This document shows positions 19,059-27,636 of a stretch of DNA of 35,870 nucleotides, piece after piece. A program made the position numbers and the translations under genes. The notes beneath the pieces are model-generated. The model had not been told where the DNA came from. It saw only the letters and a program-made list of their open reading frames with translations, and did not search any database. Origin of the DNA: Candidatus Rokuibacteriota bacterium (lineage in GTDB: Bacteria; Methylomirabilota; Methylomirabilia; Rokubacteriales; CSP1-6). Location: assembly GCA_003221615.1 (NCBI GenBank), contig QHSQ01000116.1, positions 1-35,870 on the forward strand, in the 5' to 3' direction. Every line of letters begins with the position of its first letter. Positions within the stretch are counted from its first letter, which is position 1.

Positions 19059-19994
19059 TCAGTGATGGCAGGTGACGCACTCGAGGGGCGCGTTGGCTCC
19101 CCGAGTGGCGTTCTGCTCACGGTGGCACTCGACGCACCACCCCATCGTCAGCATGCGGGGAGTCGGTCGGAGACCGACGAGGCGGAAGAGGTCGTCACTC
19201 AGCTTTGGTCCGGTGTCCGCGCCGACGACCCGCATTCGCTCGATCGGACCGTGACAGGTCTGACATTCGAGCCCGAAGCGCACGTGCGGTCGGTGCGGGA
19301 AGAAGGTGAACTCAGGAACCTTGAAGACTCTGACCCACGGGATCGGCTGCCCTCGCTGGGCGTAGCCGTGGATTTTCGCGATCTCGGGATTGTCCTGGGC
19401 GCCGATGATCTTGTGGCAGCCCATGCAGCGCTCGACCGAGGGAATCCCGGCGTAGTCCGAGCGTCGCGCGTCGGCGTGGCAGTACTGGCACGGGATCTGG
19501 AACGACCCGGCGTGGATCACGTGGCTGAAGAGAATCGGCTGGCGGGGCGCGTGAGATGACGACACGAGCGGCTTCACCATCTCGGCGCCAAACCGCGGCG
19601 AAGCGGTCGAACGAAGGTACGTGATCACCTGACGCGTCTCGCCGTCGCTCAGATATGCAGACAGCGGCGGCATGCCAGGCGAGAGGCCTTCGGCTGGCCC
19701 CCCGTGCATGATCACGTTGAACAGAAACTCGTCGGGGAGCCCGTTCATGAGCCGCCCGTCGGTCAGGTCGGCGGGCTTGGTCGCGAACGAGGCGGCCGAC
19801 GATCCGTCCCCCCGCCCCGTCTCGCCATGGCAGGTCGCGCAATAGCGGACGTACAGCGCTCGCCCCGCTTTGACGCCATCGCCATTCGCGGCGCTCGCGC
19901 GAGCGGGACGCCCACCGGGAGTCAGCGCGGCCCAGATGAGGCAGCCGACGGCTGCCGCGGCAAGTAGTCCGAGGAGGATGAAGCGCCCCCTCAC
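19059..19994 (-). CDS. Hexahaem cytochrome c: monohaem domain plus cytochrome c3/c7-like multihaem domain
   Basis: 311 residues. The N-terminus has one hydrophobic segment (about 5-24), acting as membrane anchor or signal. There are six CXXCH haem sites: 52-56, 169-173, 190-194, 244-248, 287-291 and 306-310. The first lies in a class I type monohaem domain with an axial Met candidate in GMPPL near 107-111. The other five lie in a region with the PILFSHVIHAG...VFKVPEFTFFPHRPHV pattern of cytochrome c3/c7-like proteins, including pentahaem subunits of alternative complex III-type and related quinol oxidoreductases. It therefore carries electrons in the periplasm. Usual partner subunits are absent here. 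The GTG start lies 2 bp after the mlaA stop, with AAGGAG straddling it, so it is translationally coupled to mlaA, an unusual pairing. Confidence 0.88.
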   Translation of the reverse strand: MRGRFILLGLLAAAAVGCLIWAALTPGGRPARASAANGDGVKAGRALYVRYCATCHGETGRGDGSSAASFATKPADLTDGRLMNGLPDEFLFNVIMHGGPAEGLSPGMPPLSAYLSDGETRQVITYLRSTASPRFGAEMVKPLVSSSHAPRQPILFSHVIHAGSFQIPCQYCHADARRSDYAGIPSVERCMGCHKIIGAQDNPEIAKIHGYAQRGQPIPWVRVFKVPEFTFFPHRPHVRFGLECQTCHGPIERMRVVGADTGPKLSDDLFRLVGLRPTPRMLTMGWCVECHREQNATRGANAPLECVTCHH

Positions 19995-19996
19995 TT

Positions 19997-20941
19997 TTAC
20001 TCCTTGATCAGCTGCTCCCGGCGTCGGAGATAGCCGTGTCGAACGGCGCTGTACAGATCGACGACGCTCTCCTCGAATCCCTGGAACAGATCGAGGTTCA
20101 AGGCGCGATCGTTGACGATCTCCCCGAGCTTGAGGCTGATGCCGACCCAGAGAAACGGGATGACGTAGGAGAGCGGATTCATGAAGCTGTCGACGCCCCG
20201 GCCGATGCCGTCACGAACCGTCATCGGTGGCAAGAACGGCACGACGAGGTATGGGCCGGGGCTCACCCCCCACACGCCGAGCGTCTGGCCGAAGTCCTCG
20301 CGGCTCTTCTCGATTCCCCAGTACTTCGCCGCGTCGAACAGTCCGCCGATGCCGGCGGTGCTGTTGATCATGAAGCGGGAGAGCTCACGGGTCGCGCCAC
20401 CCCACTTGCCCTGGAGCAGGCTGTTGACCATCCGTGGCACGAACGAGATGTTGTCGAAACCGTTCTCGATCAACACCTGAAATGGCTCGGGTACGATCCA
20501 GGTGTAGGCTTTCGCGACCGGCTTGAGCACGAAGCGGTCGGCTTGCCGGTTGAACTCGAAGACCTTCTCGTTGAACCTCTCCCAGGGGTCGTTGTCCTCG
20601 TCGTCGCTGCCCAGGGCGGTCTCGGTGTCGATCTTCTCGGAAGGCGTGGTCGGCGCCTGGGCGGTCACGATCTCGCCGGCGGCGGCTTCTCCGCCGTTGG
20701 CGGTCGTCGGGACGACGGGAGTCTCGGTCGCTTCGTCGACCCGCTCGCCCGCCGCGCGCGCCTCCGGGTCGGCCCCCGACATCGCGGGGCTCGCCACGGA
20801 GGAGGGGGCGACGGTCAGCAGCGACGACTCGGTCTTGACCGTGCTCGAGAGGCCACCGCACCCGCTGAGCGCCACCATCACGATCGCCATGGTCAGCAGG
20901 GGCGCGACGCGGCGGAGACAGCCGGTCAGGACTCGAGGCAA
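19997..20941 (-). CDS. mlaA: MlaA/VacJ outer-membrane lipid-asymmetry lipoprotein
   Basis: 314 residues. Lipoprotein signal with lipobox ALSGC (C28), then a low-complexity linker of about 90 residues, then the MlaA domain from about 118: DPWERFNEKVFEFNRQADRFVLKPVAKAY, NNISFVPR-like segment, LSRFMINSTAGIGGLFDAA, EDFGQTLGVWGVSPGPYLVVPFLPP and the late helix region. MlaA sits in the outer membrane with porin partners and removes misplaced phospholipids from the outer leaflet, passing them to periplasmic MlaC. The start is TTG at 20939-20941, preceded by AGGAGG at 11 nt. The linker is longer than in enterobacterial MlaA. The partner mlaC is found separately at 33807-34421. Confidence 0.93.
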   Translation of the reverse strand: MPRVLTGCLRRVAPLLTMAIVMVALSGCGGLSSTVKTESSLLTVAPSSVASPAMSGADPEARAAGERVDEATETPVVPTTANGGEAAAGEIVTAQAPTTPSEKIDTETALGSDDEDNDPWERFNEKVFEFNRQADRFVLKPVAKAYTWIVPEPFQVLIENGFDNISFVPRMVNSLLQGKWGGATRELSRFMINSTAGIGGLFDAAKYWGIEKSREDFGQTLGVWGVSPGPYLVVPFLPPMTVRDGIGRGVDSFMNPLSYVIPFLWVGISLKLGEIVNDRALNLDLFQGFEESVVDLYSAVRHGYLRRREQLIKE

Positions 20942-21165
20942 GACGACGAACCCCTCCTCTCGAATGCTGCTGCGTTTTGGGCGATGCCGGGGCGCTCGCG
21001 GGTCTGGTCCTTTATAGCTGAATCCTGACCTTCGTTCGAGAGAATTTACGGCCGGCGCGAGAAATGCAGAGAGATATTGTAACGACGGGTCTCCTGGCGT
21101 ATGTTGGTCGAGCCCACAAGTGATTCGAGCGCGACGGCAGTTCGGGGTCGCGTTGAGGAGACGAC
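20942..21165. promoter_or_regulatory. Divergent promoter region of mlaA and the small Cys protein gene
   Basis: A 224-bp gene-free region. On the minus strand a TATAAA hexamer (21011-21016) lies about 70 bp before the mlaA start. On the plus strand TATTGT (21075-21080) lies about 85 bp before the GTG at 21166. Neither has a convincing -35. Ribosome-binding sites are clear on both sides (AGGAGG and GAGGAG). Confidence 0.3.
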
Positions 21166-21396
21166 GTGAGTCGAAGCCGAGCCCGTGAGTTCTGGTGCGG
21201 TGTCGTGTCCGAGAGCGTTCAAATCCGGTTGCGTCGGCCCGGCGGATTCGGAAGACCCCAGGGCTACTTCGTGCAGTGCAATCAGACCGACTGTCAGTAC
21301 GTCGACGAGAACAAGCCGCCCTGCCCGCTGAACTCTGCCATGTTCGCCGACGAGATCAAGGCCGCCGAAGAAGCGCGCGCGCAACGCAGCGAATAG
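21166..21396 (+). CDS. Small cysteine-containing protein of unknown function
   Basis: 76 residues, start GTG at 21166 behind GAGGAG at 5 nt. The N-terminal third is basic. The core YFVQCNQTDCQYVDENKPPCPL has three cysteines in a C-x4-C-x9-C arrangement and, with the upstream Cys near residue 11, could bind a metal. The C-terminus is a short charged helix (SAMFADEIKAAEEARAQ). No signal peptide, so cytoplasmic. I do not recognise a named family. It is divergent from mlaA and its stop is only 3 bp from the convergent stop of the M16 gene. Confidence 0.7.
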   Translation: MSRSRAREFWCGVVSESVQIRLRRPGGFGRPQGYFVQCNQTDCQYVDENKPPCPLNSAMFADEIKAAEEARAQRSE

Positions 21397-21399
21397 CCG

Positions 21400-22686
21400 T
21401 CAGCGCGGCCGCAGCACCAGCGTCGTGATCTTGTCCAGATACTGCTTGGCCACGCGGAGCACGTCCGCGGGCGTCACCGCCTCGACGGCCTTCCGATAGC
21501 GTTCCGGAAAATCCTGACTGGCACCTTCGCTTTCGTAGAACGCGAGATACCACGCCTGGCGCTCGTTGGTCCGGCGGTCCATCGTGTAGCGACCGAGGAG
21601 GTAGCCCTTCGCCCGCCCGAGCTCGTCGTCGCTGACCGCCTCGGTGCGAATCCGATCGATCTCCCGACGGAGTCCCTCTTCCGCCTTTGTCGCGTTCTCC
21701 GGTGCCGTTCCCAGGTAGAGGATCAGCGCGCCCGGGTCGCGGACGGGGTCGTAATAGGAGGCGGCGGTGTACGCGAGGCCCCGCTTGTCGCGCAGCTCGA
21801 CGAACAGGCGACCGGCCATTCCGCCGCCGAGGATGGTCGACAGAACCTTGACCGCCGCATGGTCGGGCTGGCTCAGCGACGGCGCGAGCCCGCCGGCGAG
21901 GATCTGCGTCTGCTGCGCGGGCTGCTCGATGACCCGGCGCGTTCCCGGATTCGCCGGAGTCGGCCGCGCGGACTCGACGACCTGACCGCCGCGCGGGAGC
22001 TCACCGAAGAGACGTCGGGCCTCCGCGAGGACCTCCGTGGCCGACACCTGGCCGCTCACCGCCAGGGTCATCTGCTCGGGTCGGTAGAAGCGCCGATACC
22101 AGCCGACCAGCGCCGCGTAGTCCACGCGCCGGAGGGATTCCGGCGTGCCCAGCACCTGGAGCGAGTACGGGTGAGGTCCGTAGAGCGTCGCGAAGAACTC
22201 GTCGAATGCGCGCGACGGCGCGCTGTCGCGCCGCTTCTGGATCCGGCCGATGATCCAGTCGCGCTCGCCGTCGAGCTCGCCCGGCGCGAGCTTCGGCGTC
22301 AGCGCGAGCTCCGCGGTGAAGCCGAGCAGCTCGCGCCAGAAGCGTGCCAGGGCCGAGGCGCGGATCTCCGAATAGTCGACTTCGCCCGAGGCGCTGATCT
22401 TGCCCCCGAGGGCGGCGATCGCCTCGGCCAGCTCGGCGCCGGAGCGCTTCGTGGTGCCCCTGACCATCACCGCGTGCACGAAATTCGAGATGCCGCCGTT
22501 AGACGGCGTCTCCCACCAGGTGCCCATCTTGACCAGGAGCGAGACGGCGACGACCGGCGCCACGGGATTCTCCCGCACGATCACCGTGAACCCGTTGTCG
22601 AGGCGCTCGCGGGTCGTCTGGGCCGCCGCGTCGGGGGGCGCGCCGAGGACGACGGTCGCCAGCAGCGCCAGCGCCAGGCGGATCAC
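21400..22686 (-). CDS. M16 family peptidase-like protein, non-catalytic subunit
   Basis: 428 residues with a signal peptide (MIRLALALLATVVLG...AAAQ). The fold and length match M16B peptidases. The zinc-binding HxxEH of the first domain is replaced: where the neighbour reads LAHYIEHMLFKGT, this protein reads ISNFVHAVMVRGT. The C-terminal half keeps the R/Y substrate-positioning region (RDKRGLAYTAASYYDP). It is therefore expected to be the inactive partner of a heterodimer with the upstream catalytic subunit, as known for M16B pairs. The start GTG at 22684-22686 overlaps the upstream stop (GTGA), which favours equal production of both subunits. The location is periplasmic. Confidence 0.9.
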   Translation of the reverse strand: MIRLALALLATVVLGAPPDAAAQTTRERLDNGFTVIVRENPVAPVVAVSLLVKMGTWWETPSNGGISNFVHAVMVRGTTKRSGAELAEAIAALGGKISASGEVDYSEIRASALARFWRELLGFTAELALTPKLAPGELDGERDWIIGRIQKRRDSAPSRAFDEFFATLYGPHPYSLQVLGTPESLRRVDYAALVGWYRRFYRPEQMTLAVSGQVSATEVLAEARRLFGELPRGGQVVESARPTPANPGTRRVIEQPAQQTQILAGGLAPSLSQPDHAAVKVLSTILGGGMAGRLFVELRDKRGLAYTAASYYDPVRDPGALILYLGTAPENATKAEEGLRREIDRIRTEAVSDDELGRAKGYLLGRYTMDRRTNERQAWYLAFYESEGASQDFPERYRKAVEAVTPADVLRVAKQYLDKITTLVLRPR

Positions 22687-24017
22687 CGCGACGCGCCTCC
22701 CGGAACGAACCGAACGCGCGCGTAGTTGTCGTCGCCGAAGTATTTCCGGGCGACCGCCTGGATCTGCGCGGCGCTGATCCCGCGCAGGCGCGTGAGATAC
22801 GCGAGCTCGTTGTCGAGGGTCCACGTGGTCTCCGCTTGCCCGTAGGACTTCGCCAGGCCTTCGGCGGTCTCGATGTCGAAGGCGTAGCTCGACTCGGCGG
22901 TGATCACGGCGCGCTGGCGCTCGGCCTCGGTCACGCCTTCAGCGCGTACCTTCCTGAGCACCTCGAGGATCGCCGCCTCGGCGCGATCGAAGTTGGCCGG
23001 CTCGAGGCGCGCCGTCACGGTCACGAGCCCGGCCTGCTGGAAGGCGCCGTAGCCCGCGTCGATGTTCGCGACGAGCCTCAGCTGCTCGCGGACGATCTGG
23101 TTCAAACGGGAGCTCGGCGAGTCTCCGAGGATGTACGTGAGGAGGTCGACCGCGTAGATGTCCTCGCTGCCCGTTGGCGCGGTCTTCCACGCCAGGCCGA
23201 GATACGCCTGCTGCTCGGCCCGGGGAATGTCCGCCCGTCGAGTGGGGTCCAGCATGGGCACCGGCGGCGTCTCGCGGGGCGGCGGGGCCACGGCGGCGAT
23301 GCGACCGAACGTGGCGTCGACGATCGGCCGCACGCGGGCCGGGTCCACGGCGCCGACGACCACCAGCACCATGTTCTTGGGCACGAAATGCTTCTGATAG
23401 AACTGTGCCAGCCCCGGGCGCGTCAGCTTCTGAATGAACTCCCGCTCGCCGAGGAGCGGACGCCCGTACGGATGCGGGGAGTAGCTGACCTCGTAGAGGC
23501 GCCGCAGCAGGAACTTCTCGGGGTCATCCTCGATGAGATTCATCTCCTCGAAGACGACCTTCTTCTCGTTGTCGATCTCGTTGGGCGGGAAGCTCGCGTG
23601 GGTCGCAAGGTCGGCCAACAGCTCGACGCCGGCGCGCAGATGCTCGACGGGCACCACGAAGTCGTAGTGCGTCGTATCGTACGACGTGTAGGCATTGCTC
23701 GCTCCGCCGAAGCCCTCGATCATCGTGTCGATCGAGCCCGGTGGGCGGGTCGGCGTCCCCTTGAACAGCATGTGCTCGATGTAGTGGGCCAGGCCGAGCT
23801 CGTTGGCGGCCTCGTCGCGGCCGCCCATCCGCATCCAGAGCTGGAGCGCGACGACGTCGCTCGCGCGATGCTCCTGGACGATCAGGACGACGCCGTTGGG
23901 CAATACCGCGCGAGTCGGCTTGGCCAGCGCGACCGGGCGAGAGCCGCCGGCGGAGGCGCACCCGGCGAGCCACAGCAGGGCGACGACGGCTGCGGCGCGC
24001 GCGAGGCGACGCCGCAT
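22683..24017 (-). CDS. M16 family zinc metallopeptidase, catalytic subunit (lipoprotein)
   Basis: 444 residues. Lipoprotein signal MRRRLARAAAVVALLWLAGC with C20. The inverted zinc motif HxxEH is intact (HYIEH, H78, E81, H82), and the downstream Glu ligand lies in the EIDNEKKVVFEEM segment near 150-157. Family enzymes degrade small peptides inside a closed clam-shell chamber. It is coupled upstream to phnA by a TGATG overlap and downstream to the non-catalytic partner by a GTGA overlap. Tethering by lipid would hold the dimer at an envelope membrane. The natural substrate is unknown. Confidence 0.92.
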   Translation of the reverse strand: MRRRLARAAAVVALLWLAGCASAGGSRPVALAKPTRAVLPNGVVLIVQEHRASDVVALQLWMRMGGRDEAANELGLAHYIEHMLFKGTPTRPPGSIDTMIEGFGGASNAYTSYDTTHYDFVVPVEHLRAGVELLADLATHASFPPNEIDNEKKVVFEEMNLIEDDPEKFLLRRLYEVSYSPHPYGRPLLGEREFIQKLTRPGLAQFYQKHFVPKNMVLVVVGAVDPARVRPIVDATFGRIAAVAPPPRETPPVPMLDPTRRADIPRAEQQAYLGLAWKTAPTGSEDIYAVDLLTYILGDSPSSRLNQIVREQLRLVANIDAGYGAFQQAGLVTVTARLEPANFDRAEAAILEVLRKVRAEGVTEAERQRAVITAESSYAFDIETAEGLAKSYGQAETTWTLDNELAYLTRLRGISAAQIQAVARKYFGDDNYARVRFVPGGASR

Positions 24018-25258
24018 CAGTGGACCCCGTTGAGCACGTAGTCGAACAGATCGAAGTTGCGCAGGTCGCCGGCCGTCGCCAGCCGCCGCGCGTGCGCATC
24101 GACGAGCGGTCGGTTGATGACGAACGGTACCGTCTGCTCCGACACGCCGCCGTGCGAACGCAGCGGCTCCTCGAGCAGCGACAGATCGTGCTCCTCGGGC
24201 GACTTCCCGAGAACGGTGTGGACGTCGCCGATGACGATCAGGTCGCCGACGCGGTCGCGCGGGAGCTCGAAGCGCGCGCAGCCGGTCGCGTTGTCGTACA
24301 CCTCGGCGATGCCGTGTGTCGCGGCGAGGCGGGACGCCACGGTCGTCGCCTGGGTCGCATCGTCGAGATAGATCGTGGCGAACGAGCCGAGCGCGCCGTG
24401 ATGGACGACGTACGGATCGGTGATCGGCAGGATCACGCGCGCGCGGCCGAGCCCGACGAGCGTGTCGAGCAGCGGACGCAGGTAGACGACCTTCGGCGTG
24501 CCGTCGGGGTTGGCCTTGGCATTCATGCCGTGGTCGGCCGTGATTCCCAACACCGCGCCGGCGCGGTCGAACGCGTCGAAGTAGCGGTCGAGCATCGTGT
24601 AGAAGGCCGTCGCCGCCGGCGTGCCGGGGGCATGCTTGTGCTGGACGTAATCGGTGAGCGACAGGTACATGACGTCGGGCCGCTCGCGCTCGAGCAGCTC
24701 GAGCCCGGCCGCCAGCACGTATTCCGAGAGCTCCGCGCTGTAGACCGAAGGCACTGGCATGGCGACCAGGTCGGTGGCGCGCTCGATGCCGTGCTCGCCC
24801 TTCGTTGTCTGGTCGGCCTTCTCGGACGAGAAGCAGACGCCGGCCATCCCGTGGCCGAGCAATCGACGAAGCTTGTCCTTGGCGGTGACCACCGCCACGC
24901 GGGCTCCCGCGCGAGATAGCGCGGCCAGGAGCGTCTCGCAGCGCAGGAACTTCGGGTCGTTCATCATCACTTCCTGGCCGGTCGCGGAATCGTAGAAGTA
25001 GTTACCCGAGATGCCGTGGACGGCCGGGGAGGCACCGGTGACGATCGACAGGTTGTTCGGATTCGTGAAGCTCGGCACGACGGACCGGGCGACGCGGTAG
25101 ACGCCGTCCCGGCGGAACCGCGCGATGGCGGGCGTCGTGTGTCCGGCGATTCCTCGCTCGAAATATTCGGGCTCGGACCCGTCGATGCAGACGACGACCA
25201 CCGGACGATTCGGAGCGTGATAGCGGCGGCCGTTGACGGAGACGGTGGTGGAGTTCAT
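24017..25258 (-). CDS. phnA: Phosphonoacetate hydrolase
   Basis: 413 residues of the alkaline-phosphatase superfamily. It cleaves the C-P bond of phosphonoacetate to acetate and phosphate at a two-zinc site. The ligand set recalled for the characterised Pseudomonas enzyme is all present, shifted by one: D26 (CIDGSEPEY), T65 (PSFTNPNNLSIVTG), D203 and H207 (LTDYVQHKH), D242 and H243 (TADHGMN), H369 (RSHGG), plus lysines K127 and K129 (TAKDKL). No signal peptide, so cytoplasmic. Usual companions (phnW, phnY, a LysR regulator, transporters) are absent; instead it follows msrQ by 31 bp and is coupled to the M16 genes. A TAGTAT hexamer ends 10 nt upstream of the ATG and may be a separate promoter. 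Confidence 0.9.
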   Translation of the reverse strand: MNSTTVSVNGRRYHAPNRPVVVVCIDGSEPEYFERGIAGHTTPAIARFRRDGVYRVARSVVPSFTNPNNLSIVTGASPAVHGISGNYFYDSATGQEVMMNDPKFLRCETLLAALSRAGARVAVVTAKDKLRRLLGHGMAGVCFSSEKADQTTKGEHGIERATDLVAMPVPSVYSAELSEYVLAAGLELLERERPDVMYLSLTDYVQHKHAPGTPAATAFYTMLDRYFDAFDRAGAVLGITADHGMNAKANPDGTPKVVYLRPLLDTLVGLGRARVILPITDPYVVHHGALGSFATIYLDDATQATTVASRLAATHGIAEVYDNATGCARFELPRDRVGDLIVIGDVHTVLGKSPEEHDLSLLEEPLRSHGGVSEQTVPFVINRPLVDAHARRLATAGDLRNFDLFDYVLNGVH

Positions 25259-25289
25259 GGTCCCACAGATACTACGGCCCAGCGTCCCC

Positions 25290-25952
25290 TCAGGAAAGCG
25301 GGTTTTCGGCTCGGGAGCCGACTGGCGGCGACGCCGGAGCGGCCCGACCTCGGCGGCGGCGCATCACGCGTCGTCCCCACTCCCAGACGCGGACGCCGAG
25401 CAGGATGACGAGGGCGGCCGCGTACCAGTACGGATCCTTCACGCCGACCTTCGCGAGCCACAGGTAGTGAAGGACCGCGCACACCGCGGCGAAGTAGGCG
25501 AGGCGATGCAAACGATTCCAGTTCCGCGCGCCGAGCCGCCGGATCATCCCCGTCGTCGACGTGGCCGCGAGCGGGATCAGCGAGACCAGGGCCAGCATGC
25601 CCATCGTGATGTACGGGCGCTTGAGGATGTCGGCCCACATCCGCGGCCAGTCGAAGAAGAAGTCGAGCACGCTCCAGACCGCGAAGTGCAGGCAGACGTA
25701 GACGAACGCGAAGAGCCCGAGGAGCCGCCGCAGCGTGATCGGCCACGAGAGCCCGAACACGATGCGGAGCGGCGTCATCGCGAGCGACGCGAGCAGGATC
25801 CGCAAGGTCCAGTCGCCGAGCGTGTTGGTGATGAAGCTGATCGGGTTGGCGCCGAGGTCGTCGTTCCAGGCGCGGTAGGCCAGGAGCGCGAGCGGCGCCA
25901 GGCAGACGCCCCACACGAACCCCTTGAGCGCGAGGCGCGCCGGACGCGTCAC
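25290..25952 (-). CDS. msrQ: MsrQ, haem-binding membrane subunit of the periplasmic methionine sulfoxide reductase
   Basis: 220 residues with about six hydrophobic helices of the ferric-reductase-like type. Typical features: NPISFITNTLGDWTLRILLASLAMTPLR, LRRLLGLFAFVYVCLHFAVW with a haem-ligand His candidate, and NRLHRLAYFAAVCAVLHYLWLAKVGVKDP near the C-terminus with further His candidates. MsrQ passes electrons from the quinone pool or a flavin reductase to MsrP. The start is GTG at 25950-25952, 16 bp after the msrP stop. A basic Arg-rich tail follows the last helix. High confidence from family features and the neighbour. Confidence 0.93.
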   Translation of the reverse strand: MTRPARLALKGFVWGVCLAPLALLAYRAWNDDLGANPISFITNTLGDWTLRILLASLAMTPLRIVFGLSWPITLRRLLGLFAFVYVCLHFAVWSVLDFFFDWPRMWADILKRPYITMGMLALVSLIPLAATSTTGMIRRLGARNWNRLHRLAYFAAVCAVLHYLWLAKVGVKDPYWYAAALVILLGVRVWEWGRRVMRRRRGRAAPASPPVGSRAENPLS

Positions 25953-25968
25953 CGACGATTGGGGGCCA

Positions 25969-26922
25969 CTAGAAGTTCTTCTTTAGATCCAGTCCGGAGT
26001 AGAGCGACGCCACCTCGTCGGCGTACCCGTTGAATGGAAGCGTCGGCCGCCGTCGGAACTCGCCCAGGCGCCGCTCGTCCGCCTGGCTCCAGCGCGGATG
26101 GCTGACCGCCGGATTCACGTTGGAGTAGAAGCCATACTCGGACGGCGCGGCCTTCTCCCAGGCGGTCTTGGGCTGCTCGCCGACCAGTCGGATCCGGACG
26201 ATCGACTTGGCGCTCTTGAAGCCGTACTTCCACGGCACGACGATACGAACGGGCGCGCCGTTCTGATTGGGCAGCACCTTGCCGTACATGCCGACGGTCA
26301 AGAGCGTGAGCGGGTGCATCGCCTCGTCCAGCCGGAGCCCTTCGACGTAGGGCCAGTCGAGCGACGAGAAGCCGAAGAACCCCGGTTTCTGGGCCGGGAA
26401 CTGGCTCGGATCGAGCAGGGTTGTGAACTCGACGAACTTCGCCTGCCCGGTCGGCTCGACGCGCTTGAGCAAGGACGCGAGCGGAAAGCCGATCCAGGGG
26501 ATCACCATCGACCAGGCCTCGACACATCGCAGCGAGTACACTCGCTCCTCCAGTGGAAAGAGCCGGGTCAGCTCGTCGATATCGAAGGTCTTCGGCTTCT
26601 GCACGAAGCCGTCGACCTGAACCGTCCACGGACGCGGGCGCAACGTGTGGCCGAGCCGAGAGGGATCGTCCTTGTTCACGCCGAACTCGTAGAAGTTGTT
26701 GTAGGTCGTCGCCGCCTCGATCTTCGTCGCCGACTCGGTCAGGCTGAACGCGGCGTTGCGGGTGGCCGCGAGGGGCTGGAGGGTCGGCGTGGCGGCCGAG
26801 CCCATACCCGGCACCAGGACGAGCGCCGCGGCCGCTCCCGAGATCAGCTCGCGGCGGCTCAGGTAGAGCATAGGATCGGTGATCTCACTCGCGGTGAACC
26901 GCGGTGCGCGTCGAATCAGCAT
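25969..26922 (-). CDS. msrP: MsrP, periplasmic molybdopterin-dependent methionine sulfoxide reductase
   Basis: 317 residues. The N-terminus MLIRR...[21 protein letters not shown] is the standard MsrP leader with a twin-arginine motif (SRRELI, 22-27). The mature protein has the sulfite-oxidase-like molybdenum domain, with the Mo-ligand Cys at C133 ([18 protein letters not shown]), followed by the [15 protein letters not shown] block and the C-terminal [13 protein letters not shown]. MsrP reduces methionine sulfoxide in oxidised envelope proteins using electrons from MsrQ. AAGGAG lies 5 nt before the ATG at 26920-26922. It lies downstream of a two-component system, a thioredoxin-like selenoprotein and a Met-rich protein, which together suggest induction by methionine oxidation or reactive chlorine. 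Confidence 0.95.
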   Translation of the reverse strand: MLIRRAPRFTASEITDPMLYLSRRELISGAAAALVLVPGMGSAATPTLQPLAATRNAAFSLTESATKIEAATTYNNFYEFGVNKDDPSRLGHTLRPRPWTVQVDGFVQKPKTFDIDELTRLFPLEERVYSLRCVEAWSMVIPWIGFPLASLLKRVEPTGQAKFVEFTTLLDPSQFPAQKPGFFGFSSLDWPYVEGLRLDEAMHPLTLLTVGMYGKVLPNQNGAPVRIVVPWKYGFKSAKSIVRIRLVGEQPKTAWEKAAPSEYGFYSNVNPAVSHPRWSQADERRLGEFRRRPTLPFNGYADEVASLYSGLDLKKNF

Positions 26923-26955
26923 GGTGTCTCCTTCGGTCTCTGGGCTAAAAGGATC

Positions 26956-27636
26956 TCACACGGCCGCGAACTTGTAACCGTGACCATGGAGGGTCAGGAT
27001 CCACACCGGGCGATCGGCGTCGGCCTCGAACTTTCGTCTGAGCCGGAGTACGTGGGTATCGACAGTACGGGTCGTGGGAAACCGTTCGTATCCCCACACC
27101 TCGTCGAGCAATCGCTCGCGCGTGATCACTTCGCCTCGATGGGCGATCAGGAAGACGAGCAGATCGAACTCCTTGCGCGTCAGGCGCACCTCGTGGCCGG
27201 CCTTGAACACCTGGCGCACGCGTGGGCGCACCCGCACATCGCCGAACGCGAACTCCTCGAACCGTTCTCGCGGGCCGGGCCGGCGCAGCACCGCCCGGAC
27301 CCGGGCGAGCAGCTCGCGCAGCGAGAAGGGCTTGGTCACGTAGTCGTCGGCCCCGAGCTCGAGCCCGCGGACGCGGTCGACTTCCTCGCCGCGCGCGGTG
27401 AGCATGATGACGGGCACGTCCACGCCCTTCTCCCGCAGCGCACGACAGACCTCCCATCCGCTCATCCGCGGCATCATGACGTCGAGCAGGATGAGATCCG
27501 GCGCGCCGCTCAGCGCGAGCGCGAGCGCGTCTTCACCGTTGGCGGCTGCCGCGGTCTGATAGCCCTCGAATCGCAGATTGTCCTCGAGGCCGCGGACGAT
27601 CTCGGGCTCGTCGTCGACGATCAGGATCTTGGCCAT
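26956..27636 (-). CDS. OmpR/PhoB-family response regulator
   Basis: 226 residues. Receiver with D8/D9 acidic pair, phosphoacceptor D52 (LILLDVMMPRMSG), switch Thr (MLTARG) and Lys (VTKPFSLREL), then a winged-helix domain at about 125-225 (LTRKEFDLLVFLIAHRGEVITRERLLDEVWG...TRTVDTHVLRLRRKF). Its ATG overlaps the TGA of the kinase gene (TGATG), so the two are coupled. It lies 33 bp upstream of msrP. By position it most likely controls this operon; an 11-bp-spaced direct repeat upstream of the first gene (30054-30069) fits the way this family binds. Confidence 0.93.
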   Translation of the reverse strand: MAKILIVDDEPEIVRGLEDNLRFEGYQTAAAANGEDALALALSGAPDLILLDVMMPRMSGWEVCRALREKGVDVPVIMLTARGEEVDRVRGLELGADDYVTKPFSLRELLARVRAVLRRPGPRERFEEFAFGDVRVRPRVRQVFKAGHEVRLTRKEFDLLVFLIAHRGEVITRERLLDEVWGYERFPTTRTVDTHVLRLRRKFEADADRPVWILTLHGHGYKFAAV

